Positions 34,900 to 47,226 of a stretch of 64,000 bases of DNA are shown in pieces. Where the stretch lies: contig CM046882.1 in NCBI GenBank assembly GCA_025667525.1, forward strand, positions 524,732,618 through 524,796,617. The letters are read 5' to 3'. Source of the stretch: Glebionis coronaria (lineage: Eukaryota; Streptophyta; Magnoliopsida; Asterales; Asteraceae). Position 1 is the stretch's first letter, and each line of letters starts with the position of its first letter. The translations under genes were made by a program, and so were the position numbers. The notes under the pieces were generated by a model. It did no database searches, was not told the origin of the DNA, and worked only from the letters and a program-made list of their open reading frames with translations.

Positions 34900-35937
34900 G
34901 GTGAAAATTTTATGAGATGATGGATACTGGTGTCGCTTGTCTGACATGATCAGGGAAATAAATTAATTTAAACGGTAGTAAACTGATCTGAAATAAATAA
35001 CATGATAGGCTGACAATTTCTGCGTCGACTTACTGCTGGTTGTATCGAGGCTGAAAAGTATGATATAATCAAAGTCCCAACAGTGGTCAGCATGACGTAT
35101 GATTAATGAAGGTCAGTCATGATTTATCATGAAAACTGGTTTTACTGAAGTTCTTGTATATCTTAACATGAAAACATCATTACGTTGTTGAAAACATAAT
35201 CCTCATAAGGAGACATGAAACTGAATCATCATGTAGATGACATCAACGTGAGAGTATGGAAATTTTGACTGTCACAAGGAACATAAAAAGTCCAATCAAC
35301 TGAGGTGTAATATTAACTGATGGGGACGGCTATGGTTCAATCTACAGGATTTAAAGAAGAAAACCTGAGACTAAGTATGGGTTATTCTGGTTCGATCCAT
35401 ACTGGTCAAAATTTTCTGAGAACTGTCATGTATAGAAATTTACAATATCGGACTAAATATGGATGGCTGTAGTTCAATCCATACTTGTCAAAATTTATGA
35501 AATGTCCTGATATGACAAAGGTGAACAACTGTGGATCGGTTCACAAAACATCATTTGACTGAAAAGCATGAAACTCGGCTTGAGAAATGGTGAACGTTTA
35601 TGGCTGGTTCACCAAGTGATATTTGACTGAAAACATGAGTCTGTCATGAGTAAGGGTAAACGCCTATGGTCGGTTTACCAATACAAAATCTGAACGGCAA
35701 GGGTGAGCGCCTATGGTCAGCTCACCAAAACGAAAATTCGCTAAAAAAACACATGCGACTAAATATGGCTAGTTATGTACCAACCTTTTACTTAGTCAAA
35801 ACTTTAAGAAAACTGACTGATAAATGAAGAAAACTGACTGAATAATCCATGAGAAACATGAAAAATAACAACGCCAAAATCTGGGAAGTTCCTGGTGACT
35901 ACCCACTAGTCACATGTCAAGTTTTAGAGCCTACAGG
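34900..35937 (-). other. D leader with tandem stem-loop array
   Basis: Non-coding, about 1 kb. Hairpins: AGTATGG/CCATACT 35374-35403; TATGGA/TCCATA 35458-35483; GTGAAC/GTTCAC 35521-35544; GGTGAAC/GTTCACC 35589-35613; GGTAAAC/GTTTACC 35655-35679; GGTGAGC/GCTCACC 35702-35726; GACTAA/TTAGTC 35757-35797. Loops of the last three short ones share a TATGG core. The stems differ yet stay paired. Confidence 0.78.
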
Positions 35938-35958
35938 TCGAACCTGGCTCTGATACCA
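35938..35958 (-). other. D primer-binding site, initiator tRNA-Met
   Basis: The minus strand begins TGGTATCAGAGCCAGGTT, a long match to the complement of initiator tRNA-Met, four bases inside the LTR. Confidence 0.93.
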
Positions 35959-35962
35959 TAAT

Positions 35963-37715
35963 TGTAACACCCCACTTTGATAAGTGGACCGTTACGTGTA
36001 TTTATGGCGTGTCATCAAAGCATAAGGTAAATGTCCTAAAACATTAACTGACCATAAAGGAATACCGGAATCAAACATCGGTAATCCAAACATAAGCCCA
36101 AAATATGAAAAGTAAAATACTGAAGGAAAGGACTAAACAATGTCCAAATAAGCAGAATAATGTAAGAAATGCATAAAGTAAGAAGTCTGGATAGCTTCCA
36201 TCCAAATGCACATGCTCTCAGAATCCTAAGAGCGTCCTGGTGTACCTGCCGTTAGAACATGAAAGGAACTACGGCTGAGCATAACGCTCAGTGAACGGAT
36301 ATAAAGCATGATAAGAATATACTGAATGAAACAGGCGATAGAATACTGAAGCTGTAAGACTGATATGTAACATGTGGTAGAACTCTGCATAAAATCTGAG
36401 AAACCTGGTTCATATATACTGATACTGAAATATAACTATTAATTCTGAAAACATGCATTTACTGTATTTTATTTGCCAGAGCTTATATAGGTCACGTGCT
36501 GTAACAACCGTGCATGAATAACTGGAGGGGTGACCTCGTCATGCTGTAGAGGGGTGACCTCTAAATAACTGTGCTGGGTGGAGGGATCAGCTCCAATGTG
36601 AAGGATGTAGAGCACACACCACATTCACCCTGATAACTTGTAACACATATAAGCCTAGGATGCATCCATACGCCCCACTAAAAATACTGATAAAATGGCC
36701 AAGCTGAGCTGAGTGGGACGATGCAGGATATCACTCTCCTGCATGTGAGTCACGAAACCGGTGCCTCTAGTGCCGTGGTTACGGTACCTCCGTAACTAGT
36801 ACATAAACTGGTCGTGCTTGTATATAATGCTCAGGCAATTTATTTAGTTATTAACATGATTACTCATAAGCTTAAGCACATACTGGGGAAAACATTTGGC
36901 TGCAGACGGGAAATCCTAATCATGCATAGGAAAGGAAGTCCTTACTGAAAGGACGGAAATCCGTACCTTGTGCCCATTAATGAAATAAGAACGAAAGCTG
37001 AAGGATCGATCCCGACTTCACAGGTACTTGGTTTGCGTGACAGTGACAACTACAAACAATCTTGATTCTTGAACTAATTTCGTGTGTGATTCTGGTTTCC
37101 TGTTGTTTGTTCTTCGGCAGCAAGAAGACAGAAGGGAAAAAAACAAAGAGCGACGGCTCCCTTTTTTTTTAGGGTTTTATTTTCTTTTTGTTTGTCTAAG
37201 CTAACACTCCCCGTCCCTTTTATTCTTCTTCTTTTTTTTTTTTTTTTTAAAACCGGTTTAGACAAGAAATGGGCCTCAGCCCATCCTCCTTCCTTTTGTA
37301 ATAAAACCGCAGCCCATTTGCACATATACACTATTGTTTTCGTTTCGTTTCGTAAACGTTTAACTAGTATGTTCGTGTTATAAATCTGTCATGTATTTAA
37401 ATAAATAATACTTACGTGATACATATATAGTTAAAATAAATTATTATTCTAAATAATTAATTACCTAACATTTTTAAATAAAACTGTGATTGCGTGAACT
37501 TAATACTTGTGGATTTTAAGCATTCGTACGTATTCGTAAATCAATTCTCGAAATATATTCTGTCGTGAATTATTTATTTCCTGAATAAATAATATTTTCT
37601 CAATACTTGATTTAACACCGTTATTTATTATCTGAATAAATAATCACGTAACGTTTAATTTAAATCTGTGATTTTCCGTAATTAATGTTCGAGGAATTTT
37701 AAAGCGGGTTTTACA
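35963..37715 (-). repeat. D 5' LTR (1753 bp)
   Basis: Complete copy: TGTAACACC to GGGTTTTACA, followed by GTAAT. Stem-loop triad at 36721-36796. Differs from the left LTR at few sites, mostly in a T-rich run near 37230. Confidence 0.93.
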
Positions 37716-40700
37716 GTAATACTGGCCAGACACACAAACATACCCTCCCACTCACCACACGACACGTCATTCACTCAACCCTCTTCAACCAATCACCACA
37801 CCCAGCTCTTCCACATCACTTTCCCACTTAGTTAATAATTAACTGATTTTTTAAATCGGTTTAATGAAAAAATTAAGTGTGGGAAACACACTTTTAAACC
37901 ACCAAACGAATCAAACTACACTATTTAGCCACCTTCATCCCCACAAACCCTAAAATAATCCAGTTCTAATCACCTTAATTTCTAATCTTAATCCTAATTA
38001 AGATTAGGGTTTTTACTCCCTACCCCACTCCCAACACACCCCACGGCCTAGAAAATGACCACTCCACCTTTTGTCCCCTCCCCTGCTACACCCATCACAT
38101 GGCCTTGACTAAATCAACATCCCATATACCTCTACTTGTTCCCCAAGCACAAATGAAGGGTCCAAGATCATTTAATCAAGCTGTCATCTAGTACAAGATC
38201 ACATGAGACCAAAAATTGACCAAGATTCCCCAAGAAGACCAAGGGCATTCAGGGAATTTCAAGGATTAGGGTTTTAGTTCTAGTTTCTTCTATTCACATG
38301 TATAAATACAAGCCGTATGTGGCTGTATTTCGTTGTTCCAGATTTTCTTCAAAGCTTTGTAATTCCTTTTTAGAAGTAATAAAAGTTGGTATTTTTGTTT
38401 TAAAAGAGTAATTCCTTTTTATAAGTTTTAAAAGTTGGTGATTGTCTTGAAGAATCTCTGAGTTCCATTTATATTGTGTAACACTTTGTGTTTTGGGTTT
38501 TCAAAATAGGTTTTGAAAAGGTTTGATATTTTTAGAAATCCATGAATTTTGAGAAGTGAAAGTGGATTGGTATTCCTGGATTTTTGAATTTGCACTTGGT
38601 TTAAAACGTGTTCAAAGATTTCAAGGTTATTGTTTTCAAAGTTCTCAAAAGATTTTTGGTAAAATCAGTTTGTTATATTTTCTTTTTGGTTGACCATTAC
38701 TGTTATACAAGCTCACCATAAGCTGCTGACAACAGCTTATGGCTAAGCTCATATAACTTGAAGGTTGTTTTCCTTGGTTGTCTGTTTTGTGTAGGATCAA
38801 AGCAAGAACAAGACAACATCATCATCACTTGGAGCTGTTGATTGTTCATCCTAGAGGATCAGCACAAGCCCCAGCTTGTAGGAGGTGACTTTTTAGTCAC
38901 TGTGGGACCTAGATGTGGGTCCCACAAGGTAACCACCTTGTTCCTTGATTTTAGTCTTCAAAAGTTATGATTTATGTGATTTTGTGATTTATTGCATGAA
39001 AATTGTTTAAGTGTTGTTTTCATGGTTTGATATTGTTCATCTAGGATTGTTTGCATGTTAGAAGTGTTTTAATTCAGTTTGGTTTGGATTTAATGTGATT
39101 TGGTTTGAAAAAGATCAAAGTTCAGAAATTAAGGGGTGTTTGGATTAAGGTTCAAGTAGGGTTTAATGATACGAATCTTGGCTTAAAACCTGTTAAACAC
39201 ACTCCTTAGGTCAGTTATAGGTTATATGTTAGTTTGGTTTTCAACTTGATAGGTTTTTAAACACATTTGCATGCATAAAAATTGGTAAAACAGTCAAATC
39301 AACAAAGGTCCATTTTTCTGCCTATTTTGTGAAGAATTTGTGCCATCACTCTTGAAATCTTTTAGGGTTAAGGTTTAAGCAGGGATTGTGATTGATTGTA
39401 TGTCATTTACTTGGATTGTGAACAAGTTGTGAACACTTAAATCTCACCATTTTGCTAATTGAACCAGCAATATACTCCCAGACCTGTGCAAGCTTAATCA
39501 GAAACTTTGTGTGCCTTTTGTGTGAATTTTTGTGAAGTGACTTGTGTGTTTTCTTGCATAAATTGACTCCCTATACTCAACTGAGTATAGGGTTGCCTTA
39601 TTGTCCAAAATAAGCTCTCAATATAAGCTTTCCTAAGCTTATAGCTCAACTGAACAACAAATTACACTAACAGTGGGAAAAAGGTTCCCCCTGCTAGCTC
39701 ACTTGTTACCACTGCTTTGCTACCAGACAAAACTTGTCAAGTGTCACTATCAGCTTTCTATTATTTTTGTCTTTAGTGCATGAAAACTTGAATTAGGACT
39801 TGAAACTTTTTTCTGTATTTTTTTTATTTAATTTCTGATTTTTCAGTTTAATTAGAATTTTTTTTACTGTTCATTTACTATTTTTTTACAATTAATAGCT
39901 ATTTTAATTAACTTTTTATTTTCTGTTTTTGGCATTTAGTGCCAAAAATTGTTATTTTTCAGTTTCAAAAATTTTATTAGACTTAGAAAAATATTTTAAG
40001 ATTTTTGGTATAAAAAGTTTTTACTGTTCACTTTTTAATTATTGTTTATAATTAAATTAGTTTAATTAGGGTTTTATTTAAAACTGTTTTTGTCTTTTAG
40101 TGAAACATTTAATATTTTTCAAACTTTTTCATTTTTCTACTATTCACTAGAGTAATTTAGGATTTTTAAAATTGTCAAATTGTTTTTGGCATTATTTTAT
40201 TATTTTTTATAATTATTTTAGTTTTAAAATAGTTTTTAGTGATTTAAAAATAGAAAAATAGTTTTTAAAATTTAGGAAAAATACTTTTTAGTCTTTTGAT
40301 AATATAAGTAAGTTATTTGTTCAATAAAATAATATTTTGGATATTTTGATTAATTATATTTAATTTTAGGGCTTTAATTAGCATTTAAAATTGAATATTT
40401 AATTAATAAAAGGTTTTAAAATATTCTTATTGGATTTTTTATTCTTATTTATATTATTTTAGACTTACTTTTAGCTTTTAATTAATTTTTAGGTTTAAAA
40501 TTTTTAATTTTGTAGTTTTTTACGGTTTTACGTGAACGCCTTTTCGTCTTAGCTCGATCCGTCTTCGTAACCGTCATTCTCTTCTCACCCTATTTCTCTT
40601 TTCTTTTTCTCAATATAATCACAAACATTAATCAATTCATTACACAACGCACTTGCCTCCTTGGGAAACGAACTTGAACTTATTTGGTCATTAGTGCTCG

Positions 40701-40774
40701 GTTTTCCTAAACCGACACTTAATACTTGTCACTTTTGCTCTCTTTTCCTAAAGGGTTGCAAAAACACTACATCA
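37716..40774 (+). repeat. B 5' LTR, second part
   Basis: Continues B's LTR after element D, ending ACATCA. With the first part it gives about 3.6 kb. TATA box at 38301-38308. The matching 3' LTR copy runs 49541-51414 and from 63454. The stretch 39780-40500 is very AT-rich. I see no gene. Confidence 0.92.
38301..38308 (+). promoter_or_regulatory. TATA box of B 5' LTR
   Basis: TATAAATA, preserved at 50123-50130 in the 3' LTR. A C/T-rich region lies upstream. Confidence 0.65.
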
Positions 40775-40778
40775 ATTT

Positions 40779-40796
40779 TGGCGCCGCTGCCGGGGA
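40779..40796 (+). other. B primer-binding site (Asp-tRNA type)
   Basis: TGGCGCCGCTGCCGGGGA, four bases after the LTR end. This is the usual Athila-lineage primer sequence, which I recall as complementary to tRNA-Asp. Confidence 0.88.
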
Positions 40797-41523
40797 GGCG
40801 TGTTGTGTTTTGATTGGAATTGTTGTTTTTATATACTATCCATAAATAGTAATTGTATTAGTAGCACTCTACTAATACGTATTATCGGTTTTCGGTTTTT
40901 GTGTGAATACTATTACTATATTGTATACGTAGAACAATAAATTCACAAGTACTCCAAATACGTGAGAAATCACAACCTTGACTTGGGAGGTCATTACCCA
41001 ATCATTGTATTCGAATCTCAAACCAAAGAAAAAAGGCAAAAATAGATAAATACTTTCGTGAAGCTCGATTTTGAAAAATACAAACTATAAGGTGGGTATA
41101 AGGCGGATATTATAAAATATATCCTAAGGAAAAAGGCTCTCAAGTGCTTCGCGCCGCCTCGTTTCCCCGCTTGCTTGTGAGTATTTGATTTTGAGAGCTA
41201 ATCGAGGGTTTTGCCGCCCAAAGTATTATTACATATCATATATATTTTCTTGGTTTCCATTGATTAAACCCTCTTGAACGTTTTGGTGTTCCACCAACGT
41301 TCTAAAGTCATCGAAGGCGTTCACTTCACGTGATCGTTTTCATTCCTTGAGGCTTCTTTAATCGAGAGATTTGATTAAGGAGGAGATTTGTAGATTTGTG
41401 TCTACTTAATACATTCACCAATTTCCAAAAAGGTTAATACAATCAAAAACCACAAAAAAATTAAAAAATACAAAACACCAAAAAGAATCTTCTTTGCTCG
41501 TCCCCTCGTTGTACGTGACGTTT
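40797..41523 (+). other. B untranslated leader
   Basis: About 730 bp between primer site and gag. I see no open frame or clear structure in it. Confidence 0.7.
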
Positions 41524-44460
41524 ATGCTAACTCGTAATCAAGCAAGACGTGCACGTAAACGAAAGAACAAAACTCCCACTCCAAATCATTCTAGTGAGGA
41601 GTCTCCTATTGACGAACCCATTGTAAGAGAAGCACCAACCATAGCGAATCGAACTATGATGGAGTTACTTCAAGCACCCACCGAGGGTTATGGAGAAGCT
41701 ATTGTGATTCCCGCTATCCTTGCGGAGAATTTTGAGGTGAAAACGGGTTTGTTGTCGATGATCCAAAACAACAAATTCCGTGGTGATGAGAAGGACAATC
41801 CCCACAACCATATCCGCCAATTCAATCGTCTTACCGCCACTTGTAAATTTAAGGATGTATCGAATGACTCGATTAAGATGATGCTTTTTCCGTATTCCTT
41901 AGCGGGGCCCGCTAAAATTTGGTTAGAGAAAGAGCCACCCAATTCTATATTGACATGGAAGGATCTCGTTTCAAAATTTGTGAACCAATTTTTTCCGCCC
42001 TCTAAGACTACGCATTTGAAAAACGAGATTTCAAAGTTTTCACAAGAATCAAATGAAAGTTTTTCAACTGCTTGGAATAGGTTTAAGGAGATGTTACATG
42101 AATGTCCTCATCACGGTTTTTCCAACTTTCATCAAATTGACACGTTTTACAATGGACTTAATGATCATGAAAGAGATTATTTAAATGCCGTCGCGGGTGG
42201 TAATTTTTTGTGTAAAACGGTTGAAGAAGCTTTGGTGATAACTGAAAATAGGTCTAAGGTTTATAGCCCTCGTAACACACCGAGTGTTACCAAATTGGGT
42301 TCATCATCGTCACCATCGTCTCGTAGCATTAATGCCTTGCAAGATGAAGCTAATGAGGAAAATCGGTTTTTCGATAGGTTTTCGACTCTTATGTCCCATT
42401 GGAAAGCTCAAGAAGCTTCGAATTTCGCTTCGGTTAAAGCGGTTGCTAAGAGTTGTTTGTCGTGTGGTGGAGCTCATGATCTTTCCGAGTGCATTACCGC
42501 GGATGGTAACACTTCGAGTGCTTATATAGCCACGGGAACTTATAACCAAAACGGTCAAGGTTCCCGCCAAAATCAAGCTCCACCAAATCAAAATGCTAAT
42601 AACTATCGAAACAACAATCAAGGTGGTAATTATCAAGGCAATCAACGTAATTACAACAAGGGTAATTATCAAAGTGGAAATGGGCAAATTTCAAACCAAA
42701 ACCAAAACCGTGATTTTCAAACTACCACTCAAGGTTTTCAAAATGATCACACCAAAAATCTTCAAGGAGAGTTTTTGAATTATGCAAAAGCAAACGATGC
42801 TAAGTTTGACAATATGCAACGTGAAATGGTTAGCTTAAGATCTGAGTTGAAAAACGAGCTTAAAAACGAACTTGCTAATGAACTTAAAATTCATGCTAAT
42901 AAAATGGAAGGAAATGTTCAACGACTCCAACAAAATCAACAAAAAATGGAGCAAGGTCAACATGAGATTAAGCAAGAGTTATTAAAAGCGGATGCTAGGC
43001 AATCTAAGTTTGAAGACCGAATGGGAAAAATGTTTGAAGCTATCATGTGTAAACCTTCTTCTTCGAGTATTCTTCCTAGTGATACCATCGTAAACCCAAA
43101 AGGAGAAATGAAAGTGATTACCACACGTAGTGGTAAGACACTTAAGGAACCGACTCCTCAACCAATTGCTCCTACGGAGGAAGCAATTGAGGAAGAACCC
43201 GAGGTGGTGGTCGAAAAGGAGCATATCTCAATCCCACGAAGTACCGCTCATGCCACACCTACGGTTGACCCATTACCATCATTGGAACCCGAGATTCCAA
43301 AGGCTATGCCTACTATGCCTCAACCCACACCACCTTTGCCCTACCCATCGAGACTTAGGAAGGAGAAACGTCAAGAGCGCGACAATTATCAATTTGAGCT
43401 TTTTATGAAAATGTTTCGTGATTTGCACCTTAATGTGAGTTTCGCTGACGCTTTGGTCATGATGCCTCGATTTGCCGCTAACTTTAAGAGTATGTTGAAC
43501 AACAAGGAGAAATTGCACCAATTGTCTAGTTGTTCGTCGGTTTATCTTAATCGCATACCTCAAAAAGTCGGTGATCCCGGTAAATTTTTGATCCCTTGTG
43601 CAATCCAAGATATAGAAGAATGCTATGCCTTGGCCGATCTTGGTGCTAGCATTAACTTGATTCCACTTGCAATCTTCGAGTCGCTCAATCTTCCTAATCT
43701 TACTCCTTCACTAATGTCTATCGAGTTGGCCGACCATTCCACGATTCGTGCATGTGGATTGGCGGAAGACGTTTTTGTGAAAGTGGGGAAGTTCTACTAT
43801 CCCGTAGACTTTATCGTTGTCGATATCCCCACGGATCCTCAAGTTCCTCTCATTTTAGGTCGTTCGTTTTTAGACACGTCTATGGCTTTGATCGACGTTC
43901 ATGCTAGAAAGATCACCTTACGTTTCAACGACGAGGAACTTGTTATAAACGCAACTCAAAATTCTCAACTTTCTCATGTTTATTCCGTTGCTACCATAAA
44001 CCTCGTTGATATGATCGACGTGGTTTGCGAGGAATTTTCACAAGAAGTTCTAGGATTTGGTGATGAAGAAACTAGTGGCAATCCCACTATGTTAGATCCA
44101 ATTCTTGATAATTCGACACCAACCTTCACTTCATTTGAAGGCGGTGGTTTAACGTTGGAAGAATTCAATGTTCCACGTACTTATGACGAAGACCTCGACA
44201 ACGATGAGGACTTCTCGATTATCAAGGATTTTCTTAACGATTTCCCATTTCCTCCACCCGAGGAGGTTATGAGTATCAAGCCCAAATCTTCACTTGAGGA
44301 ACCACCTATCCTCGAGTTGAAAGATTTACCTCCTCATCTCGAATATGTCTATTTGGAGGAGGGTGACAAGTTGCCGGTTATTATTGCGAGGGAACTTTCG
44401 AATGATGAAACAACCGCACTTGTCAATGTTCTAAAGGACCACAAAGGGGCAATTGCGTAG
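41524..44460 (+). CDS. gag: Athila gag-protease, ending at an in-frame TAG
   Basis: ATG at 41524 (MLTRNQARRARKRKN); an upstream TTG in frame is not a likely start. Capsid-type Gag in the first 230 residues (YSLAGPAKIWLEKEP, SKFVNQFFPPSKT), a zinc-knuckle-like CLSCGGAHDLSEC at about residue 311, an N/Q-rich region near 345-410, a Lys/Glu-rich coiled-coil-like stretch near 430-500, and an aspartic protease with ALADLGASINLIP (Asp about residue 705). The frame stops at TAG 44458-44460, where the homologous position in element C has Trp ([10 protein letters not shown]). This looks like one G-to-A nonsense change separating gag-protease from pol. Role: particle assembly and processing. Confidence 0.93.
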   Translation: MLTRNQARRARKRKNKTPTPNHSSEESPIDEPIVREAPTIANRTMMELLQAPTEGYGEAIVIPAILAENFEVKTGLLSMIQNNKFRGDEKDNPHNHIRQFNRLTATCKFKDVSNDSIKMMLFPYSLAGPAKIWLEKEPPNSILTWKDLVSKFVNQFFPPSKTTHLKNEISKFSQESNESFSTAWNRFKEMLHECPHHGFSNFHQIDTFYNGLNDHERDYLNAVAGGNFLCKTVEEALVITENRSKVYSPRNTPSVTKLGSSSSPSSRSINALQDEANEENRFFDRFSTLMSHWKAQEASNFASVKAVAKSCLSCGGAHDLSECITADGNTSSAYIATGTYNQNGQGSRQNQAPPNQNANNYRNNNQGGNYQGNQRNYNKGNYQSGNGQISNQNQNRDFQTTTQGFQNDHTKNLQGEFLNYAKANDAKFDNMQREMVSLRSELKNELKNELANELKIHANKMEGNVQRLQQNQQKMEQGQHEIKQELLKADARQSKFEDRMGKMFEAIMCKPSSSSILPSDTIVNPKGEMKVITTRSGKTLKEPTPQPIAPTEEAIEEEPEVVVEKEHISIPRSTAHATPTVDPLPSLEPEIPKAMPTMPQPTPPLPYPSRLRKEKRQERDNYQFELFMKMFRDLHLNVSFADALVMMPRFAANFKSMLNNKEKLHQLSSCSSVYLNRIPQKVGDPGKFLIPCAIQDIEECYALADLGASINLIPLAIFESLNLPNLTPSLMSIELADHSTIRACGLAEDVFVKVGKFYYPVDFIVVDIPTDPQVPLILGRSFLDTSMALIDVHARKITLRFNDEELVINATQNSQLSHVYSVATINLVDMIDVVCEEFSQEVLGFGDEETSGNPTMLDPILDNSTPTFTSFEGGGLTLEEFNVPRTYDEDLDNDEDFSIIKDFLNDFPFPPPEEVMSIKPKSSLEEPPILELKDLPPHLEYVYLEEGDKLPVIIARELSNDETTALVNVLKDHKGAIA

Positions 44461-47226
44461 AAATTATCCGACATTAAGGGAATCGATCCCAAGTTTTGTA
44501 CCCACAAAATCTTAATGGAGGAGGATTACAAGCCCGCAATCCAATGTCAAAGGAGGGTGAACCCTAAAATTCACGACGTCATCAAAAAGGAGGTCCTTAA
44601 ACTCCTTGACGCGGGAATGATTTACCCTATTTCCGATAGCCCTTGGGTGAGTCCTATTCATTGTGTCCCTAAAAAGGGAGGGATGACCATTGTGCCAAAC
44701 GATGCCAACGAGTTGATTCCCACTAGACTCGTGACCGGATGGAGAGTGTGCATTGACTATCGTAAGTTGAATGAAGCCACTCGAAAAGACCATTTTCCCT
44801 TGCCCTTCATGGACCAAATGTTGGAGCGTCTTGCGAGAAACGATTTCTATTGCTTCTTAGATGGTTTTTCCGGTTACTTCCAAATTCCCATCGATCCTCG
44901 TGATCAAGAAAAAACTACGTTTACGTGTCCATATGGAACGTTTGCCTATCGTAGAATGCCATTCGGACTTTGCAATACACCGGGAACCTTTCAAAGGTGC
45001 ATGATGGCTATTTTTCATGATATGATCGAGAAGACGATGGAAGTCTTCATGGATGACTTTTCCGTGTTTGGTAGTTCGTTCACTTCGTGTTTGTCGAACC
45101 TTGAGAGAATGTTAAAACGTTGTGAGGAAACCAACCTTGTGCTCAATTGGGAAAAATGTCATTTTATGGTTAAAAGTGGAATCGTCTTAGGGCACAAGGT
45201 CTCGAAAGCGGGGATTGAGGTAGATCAAGCTAAGGTAGACGTCATCGCCAAATTACCTCATCCCAAAACCGTTAAGGGAGTTAGGAGTTTCCTAGGCCAC
45301 GCGGGCTTTTATCGTCGATTCATCAAGGATTTTTCAAAGATTTCTCGACCCATTACACATCTTCTTGAAAAAGAGGCACGTTTTGTCTTTGATGAAGATT
45401 GTGTACGAGCCTTTGAAATCCTTAAGAGGAAACTTACCGAAGCTCCCATTCTTGTTGCTCCCAATTGGAACCTCCCCTTTGAGCTCATGTGTGATGCTAG
45501 TGATTACGCTATTGGGGCCGTTTTGGGGCAACGTCATGATAAGCACTTCTTGCCTATTCACTATGCTAGCAAGATGATGACCGAGGCTCAACTAAAATAC
45601 ACTACAACGGAAAAGGAGTTCCTTGCCGTGGTGTATGCATTTGAGAAGTTCCAACCTTACCTCGTCTTAGCTAAATGCATAGTGTATACGGACCATTCGG
45701 CTATCAAGTATCTCATGGAAAAGCAAGATGCTAAGCCTAGATTACTTCGTTGGATTCTCCTCCTTCAAGAATTTGATCACACCATTGTTGACAAAAAAGG
45801 AGCCGAGAATCTAGCGGCCGATCATCTTTCTCGTTTGGAAGATCCTCACCAAAGTGTTTACGAGCCCAAGGAAATCACCGAAACATTTCCGCTCGAGACA
45901 CTTGGTGTAGTGAATTCTAAACTTGATCCTTCCACCCCATGGTTTGCGGATTTTGCAAATTACCATGCGGGTAACTTCATCATTAAGGGTATGACGACTC
46001 AAGAAAAACGAAAATTCTTTCGTGACGTCAAGTTCTACTTTTGGAACGACCCTTACTTGTTTCGAACTTGTGCGGATCAAATCATCCGACGTTGTGTATT
46101 TGGCACCGAAGATTCTAACATCCTTAGAGCTTGCCATGAGGGACCCACGGGTGGTCACCATGGTGCTAATCTCACGGCTAAAAAGGTGTTTGATGTCGGC
46201 TTCTTTTGGCCTACTATTTACCGAGATGCACAAGATCTTGTGAAGTCGTGTGATGCATGCCAACGACAAGGAAAAGCCTCACAAAAAGATGAAATGCCAC
46301 AAAATATCATCCAAGTGTGTGAGATCTTTGACGTTTGGGGTATAGACTTTATGGGGCCGTTCCCATCATCTCGTGGTAATAAGTACATTCTCGTTGCGGT
46401 TGACTACCTATCTAAGTGGGTGGAGGCCAAAGCCTTGCCCGCCAATGATGCTCGTGTGGTAGTCAAGTTTTTGAAGCAATTGTTTTCTCGGTTTGGAACC
46501 CCTCGTGCTATCATAAGCGATCGTGGAACCCATTTTTGTAATGACCAATTCGAAAGGGTCCTAAGGAAATATGGGGTTACACATCGGCTTTCTACGGCTT
46601 ATCACCCACAAACGAGTGGGAAAGTCGAGGTTTCAAACCGAGCGTTGAAGAGGATCTTGGAGAGATTCGTTGGGGAAAACCGACAATCATGGTCGGATAA
46701 GTTGGACGATGCTTTATGGGCCTTTAGGACCGCTCATAAGACACCCATTGGGTGCACTCCCTATAAGCTTGTGTATGGAAAGAATTGTCATTTGCCTATC
46801 GAATTAGAACACAAGGCTTATTGGGCCATAAAGCATTGTAATGATGATATGGAGACCGCGGGAAAACACCGGAAAATGCAATTAAATGAATTGGATGAAT
46901 TGAGAGATATTGCTTATGAAAATTCATTGATTTACATAGAAAAAACTAAAAAGTTGCATGATTCAAAAATTAAAAACCAGGTTTTTAACATTGGGGATCA
47001 AGTTTTGCTTTTTAATTCAAGATTAAAAATCTTTTCCGGTAAGTTGAAATCCCGTTGGTCCGGTCCATTCACCGTGACTCAAGTGTTTCCGTATGGGACC
47101 ATCGAGCTAGCTCAAGATGATGGTCCTAACTTCAAGGTGAATGGACATAGGTTGAAGCACTACTTTGGCAAGGAAGTTCCATCCTTGAACTACCTCGACC
47201 AAGTCACCTTCCCCAATGATAATTAG
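44461..47226 (+). CDS. pol: Athila pol: RT, RNase H, integrase
   Basis: Same frame as gag-protease, open after the TAG; first ATG at 44515. Reverse transcriptase with [15 protein letters not shown] and FMDDFSVFG (catalytic Asp codons 45052-45057), RNase H with [27 protein letters not shown] and [11 protein letters not shown], integrase zinc segment ending CDACQRQGK, core Asp 46345, Asp 46519, Glu 46627 (35 residues between the last two), C-terminal GPF domain. No other stop or frameshift seen. Without readthrough of the TAG it would not be made as a fusion. Confidence 0.93.
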   Translation, partial: KLSDIKGIDPKFCTHKILMEEDYKPAIQCQRRVNPKIHDVIKKEVLKLLDAGMIYPISDSPWVSPIHCVPKKGGMTIVPNDANELIPTRLVTGWRVCIDYRKLNEATRKDHFPLPFMDQMLERLARNDFYCFLDGFSGYFQIPIDPRDQEKTTFTCPYGTFAYRRMPFGLCNTPGTFQRCMMAIFHDMIEKTMEVFMDDFSVFGSSFTSCLSNLERMLKRCEETNLVLNWEKCHFMVKSGIVLGHKVSKAGIEVDQAKVDVIAKLPHPKTVKGVRSFLGHAGFYRRFIKDFSKISRPITHLLEKEARFVFDEDCVRAFEILKRKLTEAPILVAPNWNLPFELMCDASDYAIGAVLGQRHDKHFLPIHYASKMMTEAQLKYTTTEKEFLAVVYAFEKFQPYLVLAKCIVYTDHSAIKYLMEKQDAKPRLLRWILLLQEFDHTIVDKKGAENLAADHLSRLEDPHQSVYEPKEITETFPLETLGVVNSKLDPSTPWFADFANYHAGNFIIKGMTTQEKRKFFRDVKFYFWNDPYLFRTCADQIIRRCVFGTEDSNILRACHEGPTGGHHGANLTAKKVFDVGFFWPTIYRDAQDLVKSCDACQRQGKASQKDEMPQNIIQVCEIFDVWGIDFMGPFPSSRGNKYILVAVDYLSKWVEAKALPANDARVVVKFLKQLFSRFGTPRAIISDRGTHFCNDQFERVLRKYGVTHRLSTAYHPQTSGKVEVSNRALKRILERFVGENRQSWSDKLDDALWAFRTAHKTPIGCTPYKLVYGKNCHLPIELEHKAYWAIKHCNDDMETAGKHRKMQLNELDELRDIAYENSLIYIEKTKKLHDSKIKNQVFNIGDQVLLFNSRLKIFSGKLKSRWSGPFTVTQVFPYGTIELAQDDGPNFKVNGHRLKHYFGKEVPSLNYLDQVTFPNDN

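Larger units (their letters stand above)
18014..37715 (-). mobile_element. Element D: non-autonomous chromovirus relative
   Basis: Flanked by GTAAT at 18009-18013 and 37716-37720. LTRs begin TGTAACACC and end GGGTTTTACA; about 1.75 kb each. The left one is split by element C. Without C the element is about 8.1 kb. Primer site and polypurine tract place it on the minus strand. The interior (31403-35962) has only decayed fragments of A-like protease, RT and chromodomain, yet the two LTRs differ at only a few sites, so it moved recently using proteins from elsewhere. Confidence 0.9.

Noticed and set aside
35938..35958. tRNA-Met gene
   Set aside because: Only the 3' end complement is present, next to an LTR; it is a primer-binding site. 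The same holds for the other primer sites.
41494..41523. Upstream TTG start for B gag
   Set aside because: Non-ATG start; the ATG at 41524 begins a basic N-terminus typical of this Gag.
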